DNA of 6,488 nucleotides, from the NCBI GenBank assembly GCA_034437615.1, contig DAOTTW010000132.1:1-6488 (forward strand). The letters run 5' to 3'. Each line of letters starts with the position of its first letter. The first letter of the stretch is position 1. The notes under the pieces are model-generated. The model was not told the DNA's origin, searched no databases, and worked only from the letters and a program-made list of their open reading frames with translations. The stretch comes from DAOTTW01 sp034437615 (GTDB lineage Bacteria; Chloroflexota; Anaerolineae; Aggregatilineales; Phototrophicaceae). This document shows, piece after piece, positions 1-4,756 of the stretch. Both the position numbers and the translations under genes were made by a program.

Positions 1-155
1 GCAGCGGGGAATGCGCGAAAAACAGCGACCTGAGCCGTCACATCTGAACCTTAACGCTCAAGCCTGCCTTCATTCATTTACAATGGGACAAATGGCACAA
101 ATACGGCGCAAGCAGGCGATGCGATACGCGCTATCAGGGAGGCCGATAGATTATC
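1..155. other. Upstream segment without an assignable gene
   Basis: None of the three forward frames gives a recognisable protein end here: two close early, and the third runs to about 180 with no family resemblance. A TTTACA at 77-82 could be a -35 box for the gene at 156, but no good -10 hexamer lies 16-18 bases downstream, so I do not call a promoter. AGGGAGG at 136-142 is the likely ribosome binding site of the next gene. The 3' end of an upstream gene could lie in the first 30-45 bases but cannot be shown. Confidence 0.4.
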
Positions 156-566
156 ATGCCGATTATAACGGATTGGGGTAACGTCGAAGAGACATTGCTG
201 GTCTTGAAATTTGGCAATGAGTGGACGGCAAAGGAATTCGTACAGGCTGCACGTCAAACGGATACACTGCTGCGGCAGAAAAGCTACCGTGTGAATATTA
301 TCTGCGATCTGCGCCGCACGGGGTTCAACGCGCCGCCGAACCTGCTGACGCTGGCCAAAGGCGCACTGCGCGATGGCGCATCTAACGTCGGCAATATCGT
401 GATGCTATCACAGAGCCGCTTCTGGCGCATGATGATCGAGGTATTACAGGGCACGGGCGTCGCCAGGGATGTCTGCTTTTTCTTTACAGCAGACGTAGAC
501 GAAGCCTATCAACTGGCTGAAAACGGCGACGTGGCGCTAAAAAACGCCGCCAACAACAGCCCGTAA
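156..566 (+). CDS. Small alpha/beta protein, STAS/SpoIIAA-like fold suspected, paralogue A
   Basis: This is a 136-aa soluble protein with no signal peptide or membrane segment. The pattern is a beta hairpin with W23 (motif NEW-T), an amphipathic helix around 25-42, a hydrophobic strand ending in the conserved DLR at 51-53, then NAP at 58-60, a second helix, NV at 77-78, a hydrophobic strand, WR at 90-91 and a late FTA motif near 110-112. That strand-helix alternation resembles STAS/SpoIIAA-like domains, which often act in anti-sigma or signalling partner switching, but I see no diagnostic phosphorylated serine, so function is unassigned. The gene at 653 is its paralogue, aligning without gaps from about residue 7 to 107. 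ATG 156 is preceded by AGGGAGG at 136-142, a rather long 13-base spacing. It could be co-transcribed with the paralogue 86 bases downstream. The coding call is confident; the fold is inference. Confidence 0.8.
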   Translation: MPIITDWGNVEETLLVLKFGNEWTAKEFVQAARQTDTLLRQKSYRVNIICDLRRTGFNAPPNLLTLAKGALRDGASNVGNIVMLSQSRFWRMMIEVLQGTGVARDVCFFFTADVDEAYQLAENGDVALKNAANNSP

Positions 567-608
567 GCGAATTAGTACAAAAGGTTCATCAGACGCTAAT
601 CTCCATCG

Positions 609-617
609 TGATATGAT
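609..617 (+). promoter_or_regulatory. Possible extended -10 promoter element for paralogue B
   Basis: TGATATGAT is an extended -10 (TG, one base, then TATGAT at 612-617), lying about 35 bases before ATG 653 and between the two paralogues. There is no good TTGACA-like -35 at 16-18 bases upstream, which extended -10 promoters can tolerate. If real, the second paralogue can be transcribed separately from the first. GAGGTGA at 630-636 is the nearest ribosome-binding-like sequence, 16 bases from the ATG, longer than usual. Confidence 0.3.
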
Positions 618-652
618 GTCTGTAAGGTTGAGGTGAGTAACGGATAATCACA

Positions 653-1051
653 ATGGACCAGACGATCTATTTTACCTGGAAAAGCAAGCATAGAGTGCTG
701 CTGACCTTCAGCGAAACGTGGTCCGTGCAGGCATTTGCTGAGCAGGTAGCAGCCTGCTATGCAGACATCCAAGCCAATAGGCGGGATGTCGATTTGATCT
801 TGGACTTACGCTGCACGCGCACAAACGCCCCACGTAGCTTCTTGCGCGTGGCCCGCAAGATGATACAGCGCTTACCGGGTAATGTCTGCCATGTTGTCGT
901 TGTCAGCCCCTATACGATGTGGCGTGCGATGTATGATACGCTGCTAGACGCACGGATGATTCAGCCACATTGCCCGTTTACGTTCACCGCAACGCCAGAG
1001 CAAGCCCTACGCAGCCTGCGACACGTGCGCGATACGCGCAGCGCCCCTTAA
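653..1051 (+). CDS. Small alpha/beta protein, STAS/SpoIIAA-like fold suspected, paralogue B
   Basis: This is a 132-aa soluble protein, paralogous to the gene at 156. Shared landmarks sit at the same residue numbers in both: W23, DLR 51-53, T55, NAP 58-60, L64, A67, NV 77-78, S85 and WR 90-91. After residue 107 there is a one-residue offset before a shared FTA motif and a final helix. Between the landmarks the two sequences differ strongly, so the duplication is old or diverged fast. The copy ends in a basic tail (residues 119-129) where paralogue A is more acidic and Asn/Ala-rich. There is no catalytic motif, signal peptide or TM segment. It converges on the Nif11-like gene, with only 24 bases between the two stop codons and no clear terminator hairpin in the gap. 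Function unknown; the STAS-like label is inferred from the strand-helix pattern only. Confidence 0.8.
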   Translation: MDQTIYFTWKSKHRVLLTFSETWSVQAFAEQVAACYADIQANRRDVDLILDLRCTRTNAPRSFLRVARKMIQRLPGNVCHVVVVSPYTMWRAMYDTLLDARMIQPHCPFTFTATPEQALRSLRHVRDTRSAP

Positions 1052-1075
1052 TACGATACAGCGCTGCGGATGCCC

Positions 1076-1279
1076 TCAAAACGCCTCCGGCGGGTCGCCG
1101 TCGATGCCGCTGTTTAGCTCTGTGATGACACGCTGAAATTCTTCATAGGTGAAGTCATAGCCGCGTGCCTGCGCTGCATCGTAGAGGTCTTGCAGCTTGT
1201 CGGATTCAGTCAGTAGCGAGAAGAGCGCCGGGTCGCTGGTGACATCGCGTAAGAATTGCTGTGCCTGTTCGTATGCCAT
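1076..1279 (-). CDS. Nif11-like (NHLP-leader family) small protein
   Basis: This 67-aa protein matches the Nif11 pattern: an N-terminal helix with AQQFLRDV, then the D-P-ALFSLL segment (about residues 16-23), a second helix ending in AQARGYDFTYEEF (37-49), and a short tail. The family includes stand-alone proteins of unknown role in nitrogen fixers and others, and leader regions of ribosomally made peptide natural products (nitrile-hydratase-like leaders). Here the tail after the domain is only about a dozen residues (ending DGDPPEAF), with no Cys and no Gly-Gly cleavage site, and no lanthipeptide synthetase, cyclodehydratase or peptidase-transporter gene is visible. A stand-alone role therefore seems likelier than a peptide precursor. 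ATG at 1279 has AAGG 7-10 bases upstream. It lies downstream of galK on the same strand, but the 293-base gap and its own promoter-like sequence suggest separate transcription. Confidence 0.75.
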   Translation of the reverse strand: MAYEQAQQFLRDVTSDPALFSLLTESDKLQDLYDAAQARGYDFTYEEFQRVITELNSGIDGDPPEAF

Positions 1280-1290
1280 GTGATGCCTTG

Positions 1291-1316
1291 TGTATGCTGT
1301 GCGTGTATGCTGTGCG
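1291..1316. repeat. Perfect 2 x 13 bp tandem repeat in the leader of the Nif11-like gene
   Basis: TGTATGCTGTGCG occurs at 1291-1303 and again, identical, at 1304-1316. It sits 12-37 bases upstream of the Nif11-like start codon (minus strand), so it would be in the 5' untranslated region if the promoter proposed at 1342-1371 is used. The copy number could change by replication slippage and would alter leader length without touching the coding sequence. Confidence 0.9.
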
Positions 1317-1328
1317 GCTAACGCCGCA
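1313..1328 (-). other. Small leader hairpin upstream of the Nif11-like gene
   Basis: TGCGGC at 1313-1318 and GCCGCA at 1323-1328 form a perfect 6-bp GC-rich stem around a 4-base loop. The stem uses the end of the second 13-bp repeat copy. No U-run follows on either strand, so it is not an intrinsic terminator. It would lie near the 5' end of the Nif11-like transcript, where it could affect stability or be fortuitous. Confidence 0.45.
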
Positions 1329-1341
1329 TCCTACTCTACTC

Positions 1342-1371
1342 ATTCAACCCGAAGTAGGGCGGCGCTGTCAA
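1342..1371 (-). promoter_or_regulatory. Candidate sigma-70-type promoter of the Nif11-like gene
   Basis: Read on the minus strand, a perfect TTGACA (1371 down to 1366) is followed after 18 bases by TTGAAT (1347 down to 1342), which matches four of six consensus -10 positions. Initiation would fall near 1335, giving a leader of about 55 bases that contains the hairpin and the 13-bp tandem repeat. The -35 is strong and the -10 mediocre. Confidence 0.4.
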
Positions 1372-1395
1372 CAAGACAGCAGCGTGCCACGTGGC
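1364..1395. promoter_or_regulatory. Two adjacent dyads overlapping the -35 region (candidate operator)
   Basis: GCTGTC at 1364-1369 and GACAGC at 1375-1380 are perfect inverted repeats around AACAA, and the left arm overlaps the TTGACA -35 box of the Nif11-like gene. Six bases further on, GCCACGTGGC at 1386-1395 is a perfect 10-bp palindrome. Dyads on and just upstream of a -35 box are typical places for regulator binding. No regulator gene is visible in the window, so this is inference from position and symmetry. Confidence 0.35.
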
Positions 1396-1572
1396 GCAAT
1401 GTCCGTTAATCTAGTAAGCTCGTTTTTGGTTTGCTGACTTTCGTATTTTCGCGGTTAATCGCCCATACCGCAAGCCGTATTGCATCCGCGTCTTCTCTTT
1501 GGACTGCAAAATAGGCACCTATCGGCGGCACACTTGTAAAATCGACGTGAATAATGCCTGTGCTATGATACA
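1396..1572. other. Non-coding gap downstream of galK
   Basis: No open frame of note exists here on either strand. The segment is more AT-rich than the flanking genes. On the minus strand, downstream of the galK stop, a short ATAGG/CCTAT dyad near 1510-1522 is followed by four Ts. The stem is too short and its loop too tight to call a terminator. Confidence 0.4.
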
Positions 1573-2769
1573 TCAAGCCAGCACCGACGCGCCCGCAGCC
1601 GGTTGCAGCGCGTAATACTGGCCATGATAGCGCCCATTGGCCGCGTAGTACGCCCCTGGCATGTGCGCGATAAACGCCGCCAGCTTATCCAGCGCGACCA
1701 GCGCCAGCGCACAGCCGCCGAAGCCAGCGCCCGTCATACGTGCACCGTAACAAGCCGGGTGCGCCTGTGCTGCTGTGACGATCTGGTGCAGGGCGTCGTT
1801 CGTCACGGCGTAATCGGCGTGCAGGCTGGCGTGGCTGGCGTTCATCAGCGCCCCAAACGCCGCCGCGTCGCCGCGTTGCAGTGCATCACGCGCCTGCAAC
1901 ACACGCGCATTCTCCGTCACCACATGACGCGCCCGCTTCAGCAGCAGGGGGTCTAGCTCGCTGGCGGCGTCGAGTTGCTCACGGCTCACATCGCGCAAAT
2001 GCGATTGACGAAAATAGGCTGCTGCTGCCTCACAGGATGCACGACGCTCGTTATAGGCGCTGCCGACAGCCAGGCTACGCCGCGTCTCTGTATCCATCAC
2101 CACGATGGCGCTGTCATCCGGCAAGGGCACGGGCTGTAAGGCGTCATCCGGCAGTGGCTCCCGCGTTACCTGGCGGCAATCAATCAGCAGCGCGGACCCG
2201 GCCTGCCCCATCGCGCTAATCATCTGGTCCATGATGCCTACATTCACGCCGATGTACTGGTTTTCGGCTTGCTGTGCATAGCGTGCCATTTGTACGCCCT
2301 GCCAGCGCCATTGATTTTCAGCGGGATCAGCGGCCACCTGCAAGGCGCGTGCTGATGCCAGCAGCAGCGCCGCCGACGAGCTGAGGCCCGCGCCAATCGG
2401 CACATCACCCTTCAGCACGCCATCAAAGCCACGCAGCGCGTAGCCCTGCTCACGCAGCACCCAGGCCATCCCCTTCACATAATCCAGCGGTTGCGCATCA
2501 CGGGGGACGCTCAGAGGTTGCAGGTCGCTGGTCAGGTCGAATTGTGCCGCGCTGTCGAAATCCAGCAGGTGCAAGTGCACGCGGCTATCATCACGGGGCG
2601 TTAGCGCAAGCCACACCGCCCGATCAATGGCCATCGGCAGCACGAAGCCGTCGTTGTAATCCGTGTGTTCACCGATCAGGTTTACACGGCCCGGTGCACG
2701 CACGATGTGCGCCACGTCTGCGTCGTAGCGCTGCTGAAATGTGTGTCGGAGGTCGTCTGGCAGGGTCAT
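1573..2769 (-). CDS. galK: Galactokinase (GHMP kinase family)
   Basis: This enzyme phosphorylates alpha-D-galactose to galactose 1-phosphate with ATP, the first committed step of the cytoplasmic Leloir pathway. The 398-aa protein has all family marks. The galactokinase signature at about 24-41 contains R28 and the sugar-binding E34, H35 and D37, at the same numbers as in E. coli GalK. The GHMP ATP loop PIGAGLSSSAAL is at 124-135, the catalytic Asp is in GIMDQ (D181), and the C-terminal GHMP motif MTGAGFGGCA is at about 345-354. Length is close to the usual 380-400. I place the start at ATG 2769: GAGAGAG lies about 7 bases upstream and the N-terminus then aligns with E. coli GalK. An in-frame ATG at 2799 would add ten residues but lacks a ribosome binding site. 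No galT, galE or galM is visible, so it stands alone here. It is divergent from the membrane protein gene at 2971. Confidence 0.95.
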   Translation of the reverse strand: MTLPDDLRHTFQQRYDADVAHIVRAPGRVNLIGEHTDYNDGFVLPMAIDRAVWLALTPRDDSRVHLHLLDFDSAAQFDLTSDLQPLSVPRDAQPLDYVKGMAWVLREQGYALRGFDGVLKGDVPIGAGLSSSAALLLASARALQVAADPAENQWRWQGVQMARYAQQAENQYIGVNVGIMDQMISAMGQAGSALLIDCRQVTREPLPDDALQPVPLPDDSAIVVMDTETRRSLAVGSAYNERRASCEAAAAYFRQSHLRDVSREQLDAASELDPLLLKRARHVVTENARVLQARDALQRGDAAAFGALMNASHASLHADYAVTNDALHQIVTAAQAHPACYGARMTGAGFGGCALALVALDKLAAFIAHMPGAYYAANGRYHGQYYALQPAAGASVLA

Positions 2770-2800
2770 GCGTCGCTCTCTCGCTTGTGGTATTGTCATG

Positions 2801-2830
2801 ATTATTGGCTGTGTTATGCAGGCAGTTTAA
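2801..2830 (-). promoter_or_regulatory. Weak candidate promoter of galK
   Basis: On the minus strand TTAAAC (2830 down to 2825) is followed after 18 bases by AATAAT (2806 down to 2801). Initiation near 2794 would leave a 25-base leader before ATG 2769 and would exclude the upstream ATG at 2799 from the transcript, which agrees with the start chosen for galK. The -35 match is poor. Confidence 0.25.
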
Positions 2831-2860
2831 CGCTTCGCGGCCATTTTTGCAGGGGATAGA

Positions 2861-2897
2861 CCACCCGAACACCACCCCACGCGCACAACACCCACGC
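2861..2897. other. T-free, C/A-rich tract between divergent galK and the membrane protein gene
   Basis: Thirty-seven bases contain no T and only four G, with repeated CACCC/CCACC words. The minus strand is correspondingly G/T-rich with runs of three and four G. It lies upstream of both candidate promoters in the divergent spacer. No symmetric operator is evident in it; the strand asymmetry is the only clear property. Confidence 0.5.
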
Positions 2898-2914
2898 TCA
2901 GGCGCGGCGCATGA

Positions 2915-2923
2915 TGGTAAAAT
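2915..2923 (+). promoter_or_regulatory. Candidate extended -10 promoter of the repeat-tailed membrane protein gene
   Basis: TGGTAAAAT gives an extended -10 (TG, one base, then TAAAAT at 2918-2923) without a recognisable -35. Initiation near 2930 would leave a leader of about 40 bases to GTG 2971 but only about 8 bases to the in-frame ATG at 2938, which favours the GTG start. Confidence 0.35.
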
Positions 2924-2970
2924 AATGAATAGCATGAATGAATCTACGAATACGCCAAGAGGGGGCACCC

Positions 2971-3738
2971 GTGAGCAGCAGTAAAAGCATACCCACCGCC
3001 GAATTACTGTCTATGCCCGAAATCGTCACGCAGGAGCAAACCACGTTCCGGCGCGTGCTGGGCTTCTTGCTATATCGGCGGCAACTGCAATGGCAGACGA
3101 ACCTGACGCCCGATGAGCTACGCGAGGTGCTGGAAGCCTTCGCAGAGACGGGCAACAAGCACAAAGTGCGCTTTCGCAGCACACGGCCCGGTGCCAGCGC
3201 CAGCACGCCGCCCATCCGCATCGAGTATATCTACATGCGCAACCCGCGCCGCGCCGAGACGCTCAAAGCGTGGGGCGAGGCCGAAGCGGGCAGCGTGCTC
3301 AGTGAGACAGGCAGCACGCTTAGCCTGTTCATGCGTCCGGGCCAGTCGCCGTTTCTTGTGCCGATTATCATCATGATTATCTTCCCGCTGTTCATGTCCG
3401 TTCGGGAATTGCTGAGCCTGGATTGGATGCTGCTGATTACGCCGGTGGTGCTTGGCCTGCTCTGGTGGGATTTGCGTGCAGCGCGGCGTGGCCTGGCGGA
3501 ATTCGAGGCGGCGCTGGATGAAACGCTCGGCGTGCAGAGTGATGATGATGATACAGACTATTCATTTGGTCTTGGTTCTGGTCTTGGTTCTGGTTCTGGT
3601 TCTGGTCTTGGTTCTGGTTCTGGTCTCAGTTCTAGTTCTGTATCTGGGTCTGAGGTGGTTGAGAAAGGGGGTCAGCAAAAGGCCCTGACCATCGTGATCC
3701 AAACCCCAACATTTCGCTGCCCGTTAAACGTCCTTTAA
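2971..3738 (+). CDS. Two-TM membrane protein with a Gly-Ser/Gly-Leu repeat tail, function unknown
   Basis: I do not recognise the family. From GTG 2971 the product is 255 aa. An N-terminal soluble part (about 1-125) has a mixed helix/strand pattern, including NLTPDELREVLEAFAE and a basic strand region. Two hydrophobic segments follow at about 127-145 and 152-168, separated by a short loop, then a charged helix, a DDDD cluster (191-194), a 28-residue low-complexity tract of Gly-Ser and Gly-Leu (200-227), and a final 28 residues. GTG 2971 is preceded at 5 bases by AAGAGGGGG (2957-2965), the best ribosome binding site nearby. An in-frame ATG at 2938 would add 11 residues but has no such site. 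No signal peptide is seen. Topology is probably soluble domain, hairpin of two TMs, flexible tail. The first permease gene follows after 72 bases on the same strand, so co-transcription is possible but a functional link is not shown. Confidence 0.75.
   Translation: MSSSKSIPTAELLSMPEIVTQEQTTFRRVLGFLLYRRQLQWQTNLTPDELREVLEAFAETGNKHKVRFRSTRPGASASTPPIRIEYIYMRNPRRAETLKAWGEAEAGSVLSETGSTLSLFMRPGQSPFLVPIIIMIIFPLFMSVRELLSLDWMLLITPVVLGLLWWDLRAARRGLAEFEAALDETLGVQSDDDDTDYSFGLGSGLGSGSGSGLGSGSGLSSSSVSGSEVVEKGGQQKALTIVIQTPTFRCPLNVL
3568..3651 (+). repeat. In-frame hexanucleotide tandem repeat, 14 units
   Basis: Units are GGTTCT (Gly-Ser) and GGTCTT (Gly-Leu). The first nine units are exact copies of one of these two words; the last five (GGTCTC, AGTTCT, AGTTCT, GTATCT, GGGTCT) are degenerate. 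All are in the frame of the membrane protein gene. Codon use in the tract (GGT, TCT, CTT) differs from the GGC/AGC/CTG preference of the rest of the gene, which points to expansion by slippage rather than selection on codons. Being a multiple of three, copy-number change would lengthen or shorten the tail without frameshift. Confidence 0.95.
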
Positions 3739-3772
3739 CAGGCACGCACGACTTGATTTAACCTATCTGCTC

Positions 3773-3806
3773 GATCATCAGCAAGCCCATTGCTCAACTG
3801 GTGATC
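3773..3806 (+). promoter_or_regulatory. Hairpin covering the ribosome binding site of the first permease gene
   Basis: GATCATCAG (3773-3781) can pair with CTGGTGATC (3798-3806) over 9 bp with one G-U wobble. The 3' arm contains GGTGA (3800-3804), the only ribosome-binding-like sequence before ATG 3811. A second small stem, AGCAA (3780-3784) with TTGCT (3790-3794), can form inside if the innermost two pairs of the outer stem open. There is no U-run, so it is not a terminator. Such a structure could lower translation initiation of the permease. Confidence 0.4.
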
Positions 3807-3810
3807 AACG

Positions 3811-4728
3811 ATGCCCAAAAACTTCTATCGGCGCTTGTTTCGCACCCTGCTCACGCTGTTGGGGGTCGTCACACTGACGTTCATCCTGGGTCGCATCACA
3901 GGCGACCCGATTGCGATGCTGCTGCCCGATACCGCCACGATGGAGGATTACAAGCGCATCCGGGCGTCGCTGGGCCTGGATCAACCCTTGTTCACACAGT
4001 ACATCATCTACGTTGGGGATGTGCTGCAAGGCGATTTCGGCACGTCGATTGTCTTTCGGCGTCCGGCGCTGGATGTCGTGGCGCAGCGCATCCCAGCCAC
4101 GCTTGAGCTTGGCTTCCCGGCGCTGGTCATATCGGTGTTGTTCGGTATTCCCCTGGGTGTGCTCGCAGCGCAGCAGCGCAACAGGCCCCTTGATCGCATC
4201 GTGATGATGTTAAGCCTGGCAGGTCAATCGCTGCCCTCGTTTTTCGTCGGCATTCTGCTGATCCTGCTGTTTGGCGTCTACCTGGGCTGGACGCCGACGT
4301 TTGGCCGTGATTCGCTGGCGCACTTCATCCTACCGACGATCACGCTGACCATCTATCCGCTGGCCTTCATCATCCGCCTGACGCGCTCATCGTATCTGGA
4401 AATCATGAACGAGAACTACATCCAGACGGCACGCGCAAAGGGCTTGCCGCAGCGTCTCGTGGTCTATCAGCACGCCGTGCGCAACGCCTTGATCCCGGTG
4501 GTGACGGTAGTCGGCCTACAGGTCGCGGCCATCATTAGCGGCTCCGCCATCGTAGAGACGGTCTTTGCGTGGCCCGGTATCGGCTCGTTGGCCGTGCAGA
4601 GCATCGGCGGGCGCGATTACCCGATTGTGCAGACGATTGTCCTGATTAGCGCTGCCGCCTTCGGCATCACGAATCTGCTGGTCGATGTCGTCTATACGCT
4701 GCTCGACCCACGCATTCAACAGAGTTGA
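3811..4728 (+). CDS. Peptide-type ABC transporter permease, DppB/OppB family
   Basis: This is an inner-membrane subunit of an oligopeptide/dipeptide/nickel-type ABC importer. At 305 aa it has the normal family length, with six hydrophobic segments at about 9-29, 99-120, 132-157, 172-190, 229-248 and 272-296. The large periplasmic loop after TM1 carries the usual LGLDQPL and GDFGTS motifs (54-60 and 74-79). The cytoplasmic coupling loop has the EAA-type motif at about 203-228 (YIQTARAKG, then NALIP), which docks onto the ATPase. VFAWPGIG (251-258) and LLDPR near the C-terminus are typical of DppB-type permeases. Substrate cannot be told from this subunit. ATG 3811 follows GGTGA by 6 bases. It is the first gene of a run with the partner permease (28 bases later) and the binding protein. 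Confidence 0.95.
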   Translation: MPKNFYRRLFRTLLTLLGVVTLTFILGRITGDPIAMLLPDTATMEDYKRIRASLGLDQPLFTQYIIYVGDVLQGDFGTSIVFRRPALDVVAQRIPATLELGFPALVISVLFGIPLGVLAAQQRNRPLDRIVMMLSLAGQSLPSFFVGILLILLFGVYLGWTPTFGRDSLAHFILPTITLTIYPLAFIIRLTRSSYLEIMNENYIQTARAKGLPQRLVVYQHAVRNALIPVVTVVGLQVAAIISGSAIVETVFAWPGIGSLAVQSIGGRDYPIVQTIVLISAAAFGITNLLVDVVYTLLDPRIQQS

Positions 4729-4756
4729 TGTGAAAACCTGATTGACGAGAGACACC

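Noticed and set aside
1503..1525. ATAGG/CCTAT followed by TTTT (minus strand) as galK terminator
   Set aside because: The stem is at most five pairs with a two-base loop; too unstable to call.
1603..2219. Open frames on the plus strand opposite galK
   Set aside because: They are antisense shadows of a GC-rich, well-conserved galactokinase; no ribosome binding site and low-complexity Arg/Ala/His-rich translations.
3670..3685. GGTCAG / CTGACC inverted repeat near the end of the membrane protein gene as a terminator
   Set aside because: Six base pairs, no U-run, and it lies inside the coding region about 50 bases before the stop.
3452..3688. Overlapping frame through the hexanucleotide repeat that would encode a long Leu-Val repeat
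   Set aside because: It is an automatic consequence of reading GGTTCT/GGTCTT units in a shifted frame; it has no ribosome binding site and no plausible protein outside the repeat.
3723..3739. GTTAAA-cgtcc-TTTAAC dyad at the membrane protein stop codon as a terminator or operator
   Set aside because: It is short and AT-rich with no following T-run; the stem would be too weak to terminate transcription.
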